Assembly: GCA_029204225.1 (NCBI GenBank)
Contig: CM055113.1
Coordinates: forward strand, 14,845,471 to 14,909,470
Source: Diphasiastrum complanatum
Lineage: Eukaryota; Streptophyta; Lycopodiopsida; Lycopodiales; Lycopodiaceae
Length of the DNA stretch: 64,000 nucleotides
Direction of reading: 5' to 3'
Shown: positions 59,001 through 64,000 of the stretch, in pieces
How positions within the stretch are numbered: the first letter of the stretch is position 1
Layout: every line of letters begins with the position of its first letter
Notes under the pieces: model-generated
What the model saw: the letters and a program-made list of their open reading frames with translations, nothing else
Databases searched by the model: none
Told to the model about the DNA's origin: nothing
Made by a program: the position numbers and the translations under genes

Positions 59001-61035
59001 GCTTAGGTAAGCCTTTATACAAAGATTATCCTAGGCGGTCTGGCAAAAAGAAGATTCACCAAATGCAGACTCAACTTGAGGATAGGGCATTACCTTCACT
59101 TAAGAGCTAGAGCAGGAAGATATCTTAGGCAATGAAGATGATATGGAGGTGCCACGACAGTTACAACATTTATGACCATTCAGGTCTACAGGCTTGACCC
59201 TTGGACTCCCCAGTGCCCCAATCAAGGCTAGATGGTTCCTTGGCCCTAACCCTAGTCCCTGCCCACCTAGCTGCGGGATGACTTGGTTGTGGCCAAAAAA
59301 TCTTTAAAAAAGCAATAAAATTTTGGCAATGACTCTTGCAGGGAGGGAGTTAAACTGCACAGTAAAGTTTAAACCAATTTTTTTTCCTCTCTGAGCTAAT
59401 CTCAACACAACCAAGACCGATTCAAATAAAAAGCACTTTCAAGGATGTCTTTCATAAGTAATTACTCAAAAAGCCGATTTTGTGCATCAATGATCATTTT
59501 GCACAGGACAAATACGGAGGGGTTGAAACTTCCTAACTTCAGTATTTTAGACACCATAAAGGTCATAGTGGACCTCAGCACTTGGGTATATTCTCACACA
59601 TAAAGAATGCTCCTACATATGTTAATGCAAGCTGATTGTGGAATGCTCTGGCAACTTGGGGCCTTACAAACAATTTATAGTTCCAAGGATCCATCAACCA
59701 ACTTGCTCCATTATTAGAAATTCCGCTACCAATAATTTTCTTCCCATTACTAGAACATTCAGCTTCAATGAAAATGGTTGCCAACATGGTATAAGTCCAC
59801 TGTAATATGCAATCTCAAAATAAACTGCAAAGTATCCAGTAGACCAAAAAACACGGGGCAGGCTGGTGGTGGGAATATAAGAGCAAATAACTGACAAAAG
59901 CTTTTGAGAAGCCTGGAATGCTGCACTTCACGTACATGACATGGTTGTGGCTAGAATGACTACAATATCAAAAGAAAAAAAATTGTGCTACGGCAATTTA
60001 TTATCAATAGCAATAAAAGGTAGATAAGTACGATGGTCTTCCTAGAGTTGCACCTGCTTGAGCTGAAAAAACAAATCTGGATTCTGCTCAAAAAAATTTG
60101 GAAGTAAACCCTCTATCTCTTCAATCGCCTCTTTAGCCATTCGTTCTGTGACTGATTTCCTTATCCTGAGTGCCTTTTCATACTTCTGAAAACTTGAATT
60201 TGGTGAGAACTGCAACCATAAACAAATGAAATTGTGTAAGATTTACTTGTCACAAACTGCAATACACTATATCCAAGGATCTGAGCAGCATGAAGCAATA
60301 GCTCATAAAAGAAGGCAGCCTGCACAGCAGTAAACAAACTTCACTGACCATTTCATTACAGGAACTTTGGAAGTAAGCTTTTGTCTCGTCTTGAATAGTT
60401 TGAGGACTTTGATAAGATGTCGAAAATGTCTCCGTTGGTCCCTTTGGCAAACCATTTAATTCTTTTCCAGATCTGCCCTTCCACTTCTGCCATGGGTTAA
60501 AGCGATCAGTGAGCAAAACCTTGCTAGTACTGCAATCCGAACAATTTTTATGGCTTTCAGTGGCAACGTTATTTCGAGTCCCAGCAGCAAGATCAAGTAC
60601 TCCAAAATATCCTTCCTTGTCTTCCAATCTCACATCACTTATGAATTTTTTCTGAAGTTGGTGCTGAGTAGTTATTGATTCGTTACCATGAGAACTACCA
60701 GCTTGAATCACCTCGCACTCTGATTCAGGTGTACTAAGTTCAAGTGCTGGCACAGCACCCAAGCATTGCCTTTTATCAGCAACATTTCCTTCAGAGTCAT
60801 CCTTAAAAGCTTGGATAAGACCATGTACAGTCATAGTTGCAGCTTCTTCGACATAAGGCTCATGACTGCCGGTGCTTGCAGTTGAATCGATCGTTGAATC
60901 TAATTGAAACTCTTCAATACATGTGATCTGTCTGAGCATATTTAAGTCTCCAGCTAGAAGTCCTCTATAGATGCAGTATTCATGAACCAGCGCATCAATG
61001 GCAGCCACGTTCACCCTCATTCTGCTTAATTCATT
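35266..61035 (-). CDS. LisH-like/CTLH/CRA (RanBPM/GID8-related) protein, 3' part
   Basis: Five minus-strand exons join in frame into 485 residues ending at a TAA (35268-35266). The order is a LisH-like motif (about residues 11-27, DALVHEYCIYRGLL), a long divergent linker, a CTLH segment (about 240-290, NFFEQNPDLFFQLKQ then LEFLTLVNKGD), a CRA-like region (about 290-400, PLKETLVALVHP, LGIIEPKLIKIVR, TEWFKLQ), a Ser-rich stretch and a UBA-like tail (about 447-485, SRADAIQLLAQYDG). From memory this matches the plant AT5G66810-type 'Ran-binding protein in the microtubule-organising centre' proteins, related to subunits of the GID/CTLH ubiquitin ligase. All introns are phase 0 with GT-AG ends: 139, 15875, 7270 and 1028 bp. 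The N-terminal half lies beyond 61035. Biochemical role is inferred from the family only. Confidence 0.85.
36387..36713 (-). CDS. LisH/CTLH gene, CRA exon
   Basis: 109 codons lie between acceptor AATACAG and donor GTAAGT (36386-36381). The exon begins VALNSQLGIIEPKLIKIVRV and contains MHTEWFKLQRCSDPFGDLLK, a strongly conserved stretch of this family. A Ser/Thr-rich segment follows, and the exon ends DEASILTIS, directly before the UBA-like tail. Confidence 0.88.
37930..38235 (+). pseudogene. hAT-type transposase fragment (DUF659-like)
   Basis: In one frame CKWFFCARAIPFNVIKSKYC and RPTYKPVSYKTLR correspond to the DUF659 start of plant hAT-like transposases (F.Y...IPFN...S..F...; YKPPS...LR). 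In a second frame from about 38132 the sequence reads EKWIKYGCTIVCDSCSNTR and continues PLNNLLSHYN. This matches the 'W...GCTI..DGW.D.R....INFLV' block, with the usual D-G-W here as D-S-C. A frameshift lies between the two parts (about 38110-38130). The rest of the transposase and any terminal repeats were not found. Confidence 0.65.
38445..38463 (+). repeat. Run of 19 G
   Basis: An uninterrupted G homopolymer preceded by GGGA. Such runs can form G-quadruplexes and are prone to sequencing error. Confidence 0.8.
39180..39710 (-). pseudogene. LINE reverse transcriptase fragment
   Basis: The minus strand reads LYALGQAGFRAHYPTIGHIF, then VDFRKAFDSIPHHL, then after a frameshift IQRLRDLGFSTNIFLVVMVL, GVKQ-like IGSTIDVKQCCSLSPILF, and a catalytic box decayed from YADD to YSNT. 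It is the same RT segment as in the LINEs at 46.8-48.0 kb (GQASFRPGY, VDFRKAFDSVP) but clearly older. Both ends are cut off and no pyrimidine tail is attached. Confidence 0.8.
39711..40293 (+). other. 3' internal end of LTR element with PPT
   Basis: It matches 25030-25340 (KNKETKEDIA-type codons, then TTTGGATCTGCAAC, then ACAAAAATGTTTAAG). An interrupted plus-strand frame reads KSEEHARQKQELKGIG near 39920-39965. It ends in a degenerate purine tract before the LTR. Confidence 0.45.
40294..40809 (+). repeat. 516-bp LTR, copy 2
   Basis: It starts TGTCATGT and ends CACGTGACA, with a TATA-like TCTATAAATAGG near 40486. It has the same length as the copy at 25341-25856 and is preceded by the same internal sequence, so both are 3' LTRs of one family. 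Confidence 0.75.
40810..42285. other. Intron sequence, no gene seen
   Basis: It contains only short frames on both strands (for example 41209-41517, minus) without recognisable motifs and no clear LTR ends. Confidence 0.4.
42285..43395 (+). repeat. LTR-like block beginning with the hairpin array
   Basis: It begins TGTTACATACC. A TATA-like AAGTATATATGCAC lies near 42627, followed by a G- and T-rich body with repeated phrases (TTTGGATCTTG at about 42996 and 43033; GCTTGGA near the end). That layout fits an LTR, but no PBS, PPT, partner copy or target duplication was found. The right boundary is a guess. Confidence 0.3.
42286..42520. repeat. Tandem array of seven to eight short hairpins
   Basis: Perfect or near-perfect stem-loops follow each other: GTTACATA-CC-TATGTAAC (42286-42303), TACCCTTA-GGAT-TAAGGGTA (42364-42383), GCCCTT-GGAT-AAGGGC (42387-42402), TACCT/AGGTA (42416-42432), CCTT-TGGAT-AAGG (42446-42458), TACCCTTA-CTAT-TAAGGGTA (42461-42480), GTACCTTA-GAT-TAAGGTAC (42482-42500) and GTCCTT-GGTT-AAGGGC (42505-42520). 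Three loops contain GGAT and the arms are variants of one motif. Confidence 0.8.
43396..43983. other. Intron sequence, no gene seen
   Basis: AT-rich intronic sequence next to the donor of the 43984-44178 exon. Confidence 0.45.
43984..44178 (-). CDS. LisH/CTLH gene, second CTLH exon
   Basis: 65 codons lie between acceptor TTTCTTTTCTCAG and donor CAG-GTGAAC. The exon begins LEFLTLVNKGDLRYAIQ, continues VARNDLGPVAARFSEFIQ and PLKETLVALVHPKEE and ends MPSLQ. The acceptor has a strong pyrimidine tract. This is the most conserved part of the family, and its frame joins both neighbours in phase 0. Confidence 0.9.
44179..45976. other. Intron sequence, possible LTR at right end
   Basis: No gene is seen. 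Minus-strand frames at 45185-45801 lack motifs. The last few hundred bases precede a copia-type primer site and may be the end of an LTR, with a candidate end GATGACA at 45977. Confidence 0.35.
45982..45993 (+). promoter_or_regulatory. Retrotransposon primer binding site
   Basis: TGGTATCAGAGC lies 4 bases after a possible LTR end (GATGACA). It is followed by a T-rich leader (46000-46650) with no gag. It marks a truncated LTR element on the plus strand. Confidence 0.55.
45994..46799 (+). other. T-rich leader-like sequence
   Basis: The T-rich leader following the primer site contains repeated CTCGCC words at about 46539-46555 and 46676-46690. It has no coding frame. The first LINE begins near its right end. 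Confidence 0.35.
46800..48765 (+). mobile_element. LINE copy A (5'-truncated) with (TC)n tail
   Basis: It includes RT motifs in order: PIHKGGDPRKADNYR, GQASFRPGY, FVDFRKAFDSVPRHL, GVKQGSPTLFGLYIDEL, AILLYADDVVLL and GLSVNVAKTKVMVFN. After these come the C-terminal domain and the zinc-binding CSMCDLHDIEDEF with its H-X4-C. Frameshifts or stops occur near 47122, at 47642 and at 47837. Compared with copy B, about 490 bases are missing at about 48537. The 3' end AATAAAGATC runs into about 46 TC repeats (48673-48765). The YADD active site is intact but the frame is not. Confidence 0.85.
48673..48765 (+). repeat. (TC)46 microsatellite, LINE A tail
   Basis: About 93 bases of uninterrupted TC directly follow the LINE 3' end. 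LINE copy B starts at its right edge. Confidence 0.9.
48766..50219 (+). mobile_element. LINE copy B (5'-truncated) with (TTTC)n tail
   Basis: It starts in the late RT region (GTGGTATTTTCTGGTCCCAC, equivalent to 47706 in copy A) and runs through the C-terminal domain. The zinc motif C-X2-C-X9-H-X4-C is at about 49550-49600. An Arg-rich tail (CRRPERQPARRPRPATSRQ) and a stop at 50067 follow. The 3' untranslated region has CACGCTCCCACCGGGCAC and CTTAGGGTACTCCATGG and ends TTAATTAAGATC, followed by TTTC repeats (50203-50219). A TAG at 49122 replaces CAG of copy A. Confidence 0.85.
50221..51412 (+). mobile_element. LINE fragment D: ORF1 plus 3' end, (TTTC)n tail
   Basis: A C/T-rich 5' region is followed by an ORF1 (50523-51284). 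The sequence then passes almost directly into a LINE 3' end (GACGTTAATAAAGC) and TTTC repeats (51372-51412). ORF2 is missing, so an internal deletion is inferred. Copy C starts at the end of this tail. Confidence 0.65.
50523..51284 (+). pseudogene. LINE ORF1 protein (coiled coil, RRM-like end)
   Basis: The frame encodes 253 residues from ATG 50523 (MANWQSVNWKGKK). A Pro/Ser/Thr-rich segment (about residues 20-95) is followed by heptad runs (about 105-210; ISTLENTVLVLQGKVGILEL, LQERVHSLEQQFQQSKSSAD). The C-terminal part, KALNVSVRGASFAGKDLVAE and DVISAAWVG, resembles the RRM-like region of plant LINE ORF1 proteins. The TAG at 51282 stands where a CAG would continue the frame into STTVFLRFKDV, so the end is probably a C-to-T stop. 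The minus-strand frame here is a shadow. Confidence 0.6.
51413..53088 (+). mobile_element. LINE copy C (5'-truncated) with (TC)n tail
   Basis: It starts inside RT (LGVNIGKTKVMVFNTSQAF) at the end of copy D's TTTC tail. It parallels copies A and B (FSYTYLGILFSGPTFGMRQA; ICQLCSLGEVESKEHFIFRC) but is more diverged, with several frameshifts. Its 3' region shares ACGCTCCCA and ACTTGACATGTAC with copies A and B and ends ATTAG, followed by about 43 TC repeats (53002-53088). Confidence 0.8.
53002..53088 (+). repeat. (TC)43 microsatellite, LINE C tail
   Basis: About 87 bases of uninterrupted TC directly follow the 3' end of LINE copy C. Confidence 0.9.
53089..55540. other. Intron sequence, no gene seen
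   Basis: No convincing coding sequence. The word AGCAATGAGCAT recurs about five times between 54340 and 55010. A telomere-like AAACCCTAACCCCTAAACCC lies at about 54272-54291, and a C/T-rich stretch at 55400-55500. Confidence 0.4.
55541..56275. mobile_element. Candidate inverted-repeat element (about 730 bp)
   Basis: About 70 bases at 55548-55610 (AACGATTCATACATCAATG... TTTGAAATGCGTT) reappear in reverse complement at about 56200-56275 (AACGAATCACGATACATCAAT on the minus strand, then TTTCAAATGCGTT) with roughly three quarters identity. No transposase frame is inside. It fits a small foldback or MITE-like DNA element. The outer ends and target duplication are not resolved. Confidence 0.45.
56400..56753 (+). 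repeat. Probable 5' LTR end of a plus-strand element
   Basis: GC-richer sequence with repeated CACGTCAG/CACGTGG words ends ATCTATTACA one base before a primer site. The left boundary is not known. Confidence 0.4.
56755..56766 (+). promoter_or_regulatory. Retrotransposon primer binding site
   Basis: TGGTATCAGAGC follows a likely LTR end (TTACA). It may belong to the same element as the gag remnant at 58149-58616. Confidence 0.6.
56767..57004 (-). other. PPT and LTR start of the chromovirus fragment
   Basis: On the minus strand, after the pol stop at 57005, the sequence reads GAAGGTGAGAA and then TGTTAGGCCCTAG near 56985. These look like a polypurine tract and an LTR start. The LTR body would overlap the plus-strand primer site and leader, so the boundaries of the two elements are unclear. 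Confidence 0.35.
57005..57570 (-). pseudogene. Ty3 chromovirus integrase end with chromodomain
   Basis: Minus-strand motifs follow in order but in shifting frames: VEFVYNDKGHLSMCMSPFEL followed by TYG; a basic linker; LLHGYCGPWKVIKKIGEFAY, which is a GPY/F module; then RRERRLRNCILQVYLVALKG and LSDATWESQYRLHQAYLEF, the chromodomain, ending IEER and TGA at 57005. The tryptophan of DATWE is intact. Everything before the integrase C-terminus is absent. Confidence 0.75.
57571..58148 (+). other. Leader or junction sequence, no gene seen
   Basis: It lies between the inverted chromovirus fragment and the gag start. A 10-G run occurs at about 57571-57580. Only short frames are present. Confidence 0.4.
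58149..58616 (+). pseudogene. Ty3-type gag with three in-frame stops
   Basis: One unshifted frame of 156 codons runs from ATG 58149 (MSSYSGTPQIDVQDHLILV) to TGA 58614. The core is retrotransposon gag: VDFMDQWSNKWEAYFDF, then VADWWWHKLQ, then TWSNFCKAFRAP. The internal stops are TGA (about 58242), TGA (about 58365) and TAA (about 58386). Each can be read as CGA or CAA before a C-to-T change; for example 'KPP-stop-FAGMPQ' would normally be 'KPPRFAGMPQ'. Decayed coding continues to about 58980. Confidence 0.7.
58617..60053. other. Intron sequence, gag remnants then no gene
   Basis: Up to about 59000 there are gag-like remnants (TVDQKERAESEGLCYFA). The rest holds only short frames. It ends at the donor of the 60054-60209 exon. 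Confidence 0.4.
60054..60209 (-). CDS. LisH/CTLH gene, first CTLH exon
   Basis: 52 codons lie between acceptor TTATGGTTGCAG and donor CAG-GTGCAA. The exon begins FSPNSSFQKYEKALRIRKS and ends LPNFFEQNPDLFFQLKQ. The final segment is the CTLH signature that continues as LEFLTLVNKGD in the next exon, 15.9 kb away. Phase 0 on both sides. Confidence 0.9.
60210..60348 (-). other. Short intron (139 bp) of the LisH/CTLH gene
   Basis: Donor ATG-GTCAGT (60348) and acceptor GGTTGCAG (60210). This is the only one of the four introns without room for a transposon. The donor is less than ideal; the exon could alternatively be read a little further. Confidence 0.65.
60349..61035 (-). CDS. LisH/CTLH gene, LisH-like exon
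   Basis: 229 codons begin after acceptor GGCTTCTCCAG with NELSRMRVNVAAIDALVHEY and then CIYRGLL, a LisH-like helix pair. The rest is a hydrophilic, probably disordered linker with acidic and Ser/Thr-rich stretches. A basic patch NPWQKWKGRSGKELNG lies near its end. In the related plant proteins a similar linker separates the LisH-like motif from the second CTLH module. An in-frame ATG at 61020 is internal to the exon and is not taken as the start. Confidence 0.85.
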
Positions 61036-61325
61036 CTGGAGAAGCCATTATCAAACAACTAGTGAGGCCCACCATGCTAAAGCAGAACAGAGATCACAAA
61101 AGCATAGAATATGCTGAGCACTGGTTCAGACATCGATGGACATATTACAGTCCTTTGCATCAGACATGGTACATAAGAGGAAACTGAAAACCATATTTAT
61201 GCTAACATTAAAATCACAGCTTCAGAAAATTCCAAGATTTCAAAGATATTTTAGAATCTGAGACGGTAATGTCTGACAAAAATAAAACTAACATGTACAT
61301 GTGCACTTTTTGATTAGAGATTAAT
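61036..61325 (-). other. Intron of the LisH/CTLH gene, continuing right
   Basis: Sequence upstream of the LisH-like exon. The next 5' exon was not found in the window, so this intron runs past 64000 and contains the LTR sequences below. Confidence 0.55.
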
Positions 61326-61813
61326 TGTTATGTCCATGTCCTGTACAAGGGAATCGGAATTATTCCTGACGTGGATAGCCGATCAGTCCAGTTGTATGTG
61401 GTTATTAGTTATGCTACGTCATTCCGGACGTGGTTGTATTAAATAATTAATAATCATATGAGGGCCCAGACCTATAATTGGACATAGGAGCACATGCATG
61501 GTGAAGACTGCTTTAATGCAAGAATAGGAGATCAATAGCTCAATTTAGGTTGCATGGGGATCCTAAAGGGAATATTCTCTCTCTCTTGAGAAGAATAGGT
61601 CTAGTGGAAACTCGCCCATCCTCCTATTGTGAATTGTGATTCTTGAGCCAGTGTTTCCTGTCCTCTCTTGTGTTCTTCTCTGTGGCTTGGGGGTGGATTG
61701 GTTAGGGTATTGACTAGCCTCTCCATATTGGTTGGGTGGTTCATGCTCCACAGGTGTCCTTTTGGTTTGCATGTGATTAGAATCCTGTAGATCTTCACTT
61801 GGTGGTCCTTACA
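61326..61813 (+). repeat. LTR (solo-type), plus strand
   Basis: It starts TGTTATGTCCATG and ends GGTCCTTACA. It shares its start, TTAGTTATGCTACGTCAT and TTGGTTGGGTGGTT with the minus-strand LTR at 33878-34445. Flanking 5-mers TTAAT and TAAAT differ at one position and may be a decayed target duplication. Confidence 0.55.
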
Positions 61814-61967
61814 TAAATGTTCAGTGAATCATTCCTTTCTTGCATAAGTAAAAGGCTCTGCAAAACATAGTCAATACAGAAATCCCAAAGTCTACCTAAT
61901 AATTCAGAAACATACACAATATTGAGATTGCAAGTAAAAATTATATTTGATTGTGTGTGTGTGTGTG

Positions 61968-62613
61968 TGTTACAGCTTTTACTCCCTGTCCCGGTTGTTT
62001 ATTGTTTTTACTTATAGATGTACTTCTTGTAAATACCGAAATGGCTAAGTCACCGGCCTGTGGTGACCTTTGTAACAGAAATGTATTAATGATGTTTCTG
62101 AGCCTCGGAGTTGCATGTTGGTTGGGTATAGGGTACTGGGTCATTAATTCAAAGTGGCTGGACTGACCTCCTAGAAAGTAGGAGTTGACTAGTCAACGTG
62201 ACACATGTCATATGCTCACTAGGACACTTGGTCCAGTGAATGAGTGACACATGCCAGGGTTGACTGGTCAAGCATGACACGTGTCACATGCCCACTGGGA
62301 CATTTGGTCCAATGGATGAGTGACATATGTCAACCTACTCACTTGCCTATGTGTCAGGGTACTGCCAAGTGGCAAGTGTCGACTGTGCATGGAGTTGGCC
62401 ATGTGTCGAGATTCAGGAAGGGTCAGGGTTAAGGGGTGCTTGAGGATTTTGGATAAGTGAGCCTAGAGAGAGGCATTCTTCATCATAATCTATGCAGCAA
62501 AGGCTGGGAGGAGACAAGGCAGCCAGCTCCATCTTGTGTTAGAAGTAATTTGATGCTTGTATGTGCAGGAAGTTAGCAAGGTTTGAAAAGAGGATCAGAG
62601 AGGGAGTCTGACA
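61968..62613 (+). repeat. 5' LTR of the right-edge retroelement
   Basis: It ends GTCTGACA two bases before a primer site. The start is placed at TGTTACAGC after a (TG)n run, which is a guess. Within it an about 75-bp segment is tandemly duplicated at 62188-62262 and 62263-62338 (both with GACACATGTCA/GACACGTGTCA, GGACAYTTGGTCCA and GAGTGACA). Confidence 0.5.
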
Positions 62614-62615
62614 TT

Positions 62616-62628
62616 TGGTATCAAAGCC
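62616..62628 (+). promoter_or_regulatory. Retrotransposon primer binding site
   Basis: TGGTATCAAAGCC lies just after the LTR end. It is one base off the common TGGTATCAGAGCC and precedes a leader and gag in the expected order. Confidence 0.65.
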
Positions 62629-63313
62629 AAGGTTTTGCAAGTTTTGGAAACTTAGGACAGCAAAAACAAAAACGTTCTAGAGAGAGAAAGGGGAGTTTTT
62701 TGCTCATAACTTTTGATTGATAGCTCAAATGGCTATGGGATCTGTTGCAAACTGTTCTTATTGCCAAGGCACAGTAGATTAGTCACAGGAACCAACCCCA
62801 GCAACGAAATCCAAGCGATTTCGAGAATTTTCTTGTAGCTGGTGGGCGCTGGCAAGCTGAAGAGTTTTGTCTTCATAACTTTCCACTCGGTTCTTGGATC
62901 ATCCTCAAATTTTGGAAGTCTTCTAGGCAGACCTCAAGGGCTGTAGTATGCAATTTACAGCAAAGAAAACGGAGTCCTATGGTGTTTTTTCAAAATTTGG
63001 TTCTCATACATAGGTGCAAAACCAGCTGAGAAGAAATTGCTTGATGATTGGGCAATCCTAGCCTAAACCGGACTGTTAAGGGTTCATTGGAAAGCCAGCA
63101 GGAAGGCGACCTACTACAAATTGACCGCTCAGGAAAAGTCCAAGTCACGGAAAAATTATAGCAATCTAAAGTTTGGGGTTTAGGGTTTAGGGTTTAGGGG
63201 GTCTGATTTTTTGGGCGCCAAAATACAAGGAAAAAGGGTTTTGAGAGTTGTAAACTCATTTTTGCGGGTAATTTTGACTTCTAAACAAGTGGACAGCCTC
63301 CAACATTGCAAAT
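62629..63313 (+). other. Retroelement leader with telomere-type repeats
   Basis: Non-coding leader between PBS and gag. At 63176-63199 it contains three consecutive TTTAGGG-type units flanked by extra G, the plant telomere repeat. Confidence 0.6.
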
Positions 63314-64000
63314 ATGGATCCATTAGGAGATGCAAGCACAGAAATCTTGAGAATCGAAGAAGTGGCAGCCAAGGTGGATGCCATGGAGGTGATTTTACAA
63401 CAAATTCTCGACCAACTAAAGTCGGCTAAATCTCCACAGGAACCTGAAAGGGTTAGTGGAACGGCTATGGTAGTCGTTGAGCCTGTGACAGTTGAGAAAG
63501 AAGCCGAACAACCATCAAAGATGCGGAAATTACCCACAATTAAAGATTTGAAACCGCCAAAATACACAGGAGCAGTTGCAGTACGCAACACCGATGCAGT
63601 CGAGAATTGGATTCAGAAGTGGGAAAAGGCTTTTCAGAATGTGTGGTATTGATGATGATGAACAGAAGTTTGCAAAAGCCACATATCGCTTGCAAGAGAT
63701 GGCACAACGCTGGTGGCGTAAAATTGAGAAGGATAATTTGGTGCCTGCAACTTGGGATCAGTTCAAGCGGATGTTCGCCGAGAATTGGGTGCCATTAGAT
63801 GAGAAAAACCAGGCGATGCAAGCATGGTCAAGTCTCAAACAAGGCAATACGTCCGTACAAGAATATGCGGACAAGTACAGAGAAGCACTGATGCGGATAC
63901 CTGAGGAGGTGCCGATGTTTTTACAGGTGTTTCAATTCGTGGAGGGCTTGCATGAAAACCTTCGGCCTTTTGTAAGGAAGGAGCGGGCTCCAAGCCTCCA
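63314..64000 (+). pseudogene. Ty3-like gag, frameshifted, runs off the edge
   Basis: From ATG 63314 (MDPLGDASTEILRIEEVAA) the frame encodes a coiled N-terminus, a linker and PTIKDLKPPKYTGAVAV, then WIQKWEKAFQNV, and closes at 63652. Two bases appear to be missing within 63641-63645. In the next frame the gag continues with DDDEQKFAKATYRLQEMAQR, then WWRKIEKDNLVPATWDQFKR and YADKYREALMRIPEEVP to the window end. The tryptophan pattern is that of Retrotrans_gag. Zinc knuckle and pol would lie to the right. Confidence 0.75.

Larger units (their letters stand above)
44179..60053 (-). other. Intron of the LisH/CTLH gene (15.9 kb) with TEs
   Basis: It runs from donor GTGCAA (60053 downward) to the acceptor at 44179. 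It holds a copia primer site, four LINE fragments, an inverted-repeat element, a minus-strand chromovirus tail and a plus-strand gag. The LINEs and the gag are antisense to the host gene; the chromovirus tail is sense. No extra host exon was recognised. Confidence 0.75.

Noticed and set aside
60250-60348. Hydrophobic extension of the LisH exon (CLLLCRLPSFMSYCFMLL)
   Set aside because: A donor at 60348 joins the exon in phase 0 to the CTLH exon, so the extension is best read as intron.

Overview
The window looks like nuclear DNA of a land plant with a large, transposon-rich genome. It has spliced genes with GT-AG introns of up to about 16 kb, Ty1/copia and Ty3 LTR retrotransposons with plant-style primer sites, a chromodomain-bearing Ty3 fragment, LINEs, a hAT-like fragment and plant-type TTTAGGG repeats. 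A fern or another lineage with very long introns would fit, but the species cannot be fixed from the sequence. No tRNA, rRNA or CRISPR array was recognised.

Host genes. (1) The 3' portion of one well-supported gene lies on the minus strand from 61035 down to 35266. Five exons (60349-61035, 60054-60209, 43984-44178, 36387-36713, 35266-35358) join in frame into 485 residues of a LisH-like/CTLH/CRA protein with a UBA-like C-terminus, resembling the plant RanBPM/GID8-related family (Arabidopsis AT5G66810 type, from memory). All four introns are phase 0. Two of them (15.9 kb and 7.3 kb) are filled with transposons. The 5' exons lie beyond the right edge. (2) At the left edge (1-1323, minus) there are conserved-looking exons of a second gene that I do not recognise.

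Layout. 1-2.4 kb: left host gene. 2.4-6 kb: decayed DNA with a GC-rich hairpin cluster near 4.1-4.4 kb. 6.0-9.14 kb: internally deleted copia element (gag, defective protease, integrase tail, 3' LTR) ending flush against a Ty3 reverse transcriptase. 9.14-14.2 kb: 3' half of a Ty3 element (RT remnant, RNase H, integrase, an extra downstream ORF, PPT, 3' LTR). 14.2-15.4 kb: 3' end of a minus-strand LTR element. 15.4-18.9 kb: 5' half of a related Ty3 element (truncated LTR, PBS, EcoRI-word-rich leader, gag, protease). 18.9-20.3 kb: decayed minus-strand coding sequence of unknown type. 21.3-22.4 kb: another LTR of the Ty3 family. 22.4-23.7 kb: degenerate AGTACC-type array. 24.5-31.4 kb: LTRs of two families, including a solo LTR with a perfect 5-bp target duplication, plus a Ty3 integrase tail. 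33.9-34.4 kb: solo-type LTR. 35.3-61.0 kb: the large host gene with, in its introns, a hAT/DUF659 fragment, a LINE RT fragment, a second 516-bp LTR, an LTR-like block starting with seven or eight hairpins, a head-to-tail nest of four LINE fragments joined at pyrimidine microsatellites (46.8-53.1 kb), an inverted-repeat element, and Ty3 chromovirus and gag fragments. 61.3-64 kb: a solo-type LTR followed by the 5' end of a Ty3-like element whose leader carries telomere-type repeats.

How it fits together. Most of the window is a nest of retroelements in different states of decay. Many of the broken reading frames are broken by CAA/CAG/CGA to TAA/TAG/TGA changes, which fits decay of methylated, silenced elements. 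The host gene keeps open exons and consensus splice sites although its introns hold many kilobases of this material. The most unusual signals are the LINE nest, in which each new insertion starts at the pyrimidine tail of the previous one, and the tandem hairpin array at 42.3-42.5 kb.
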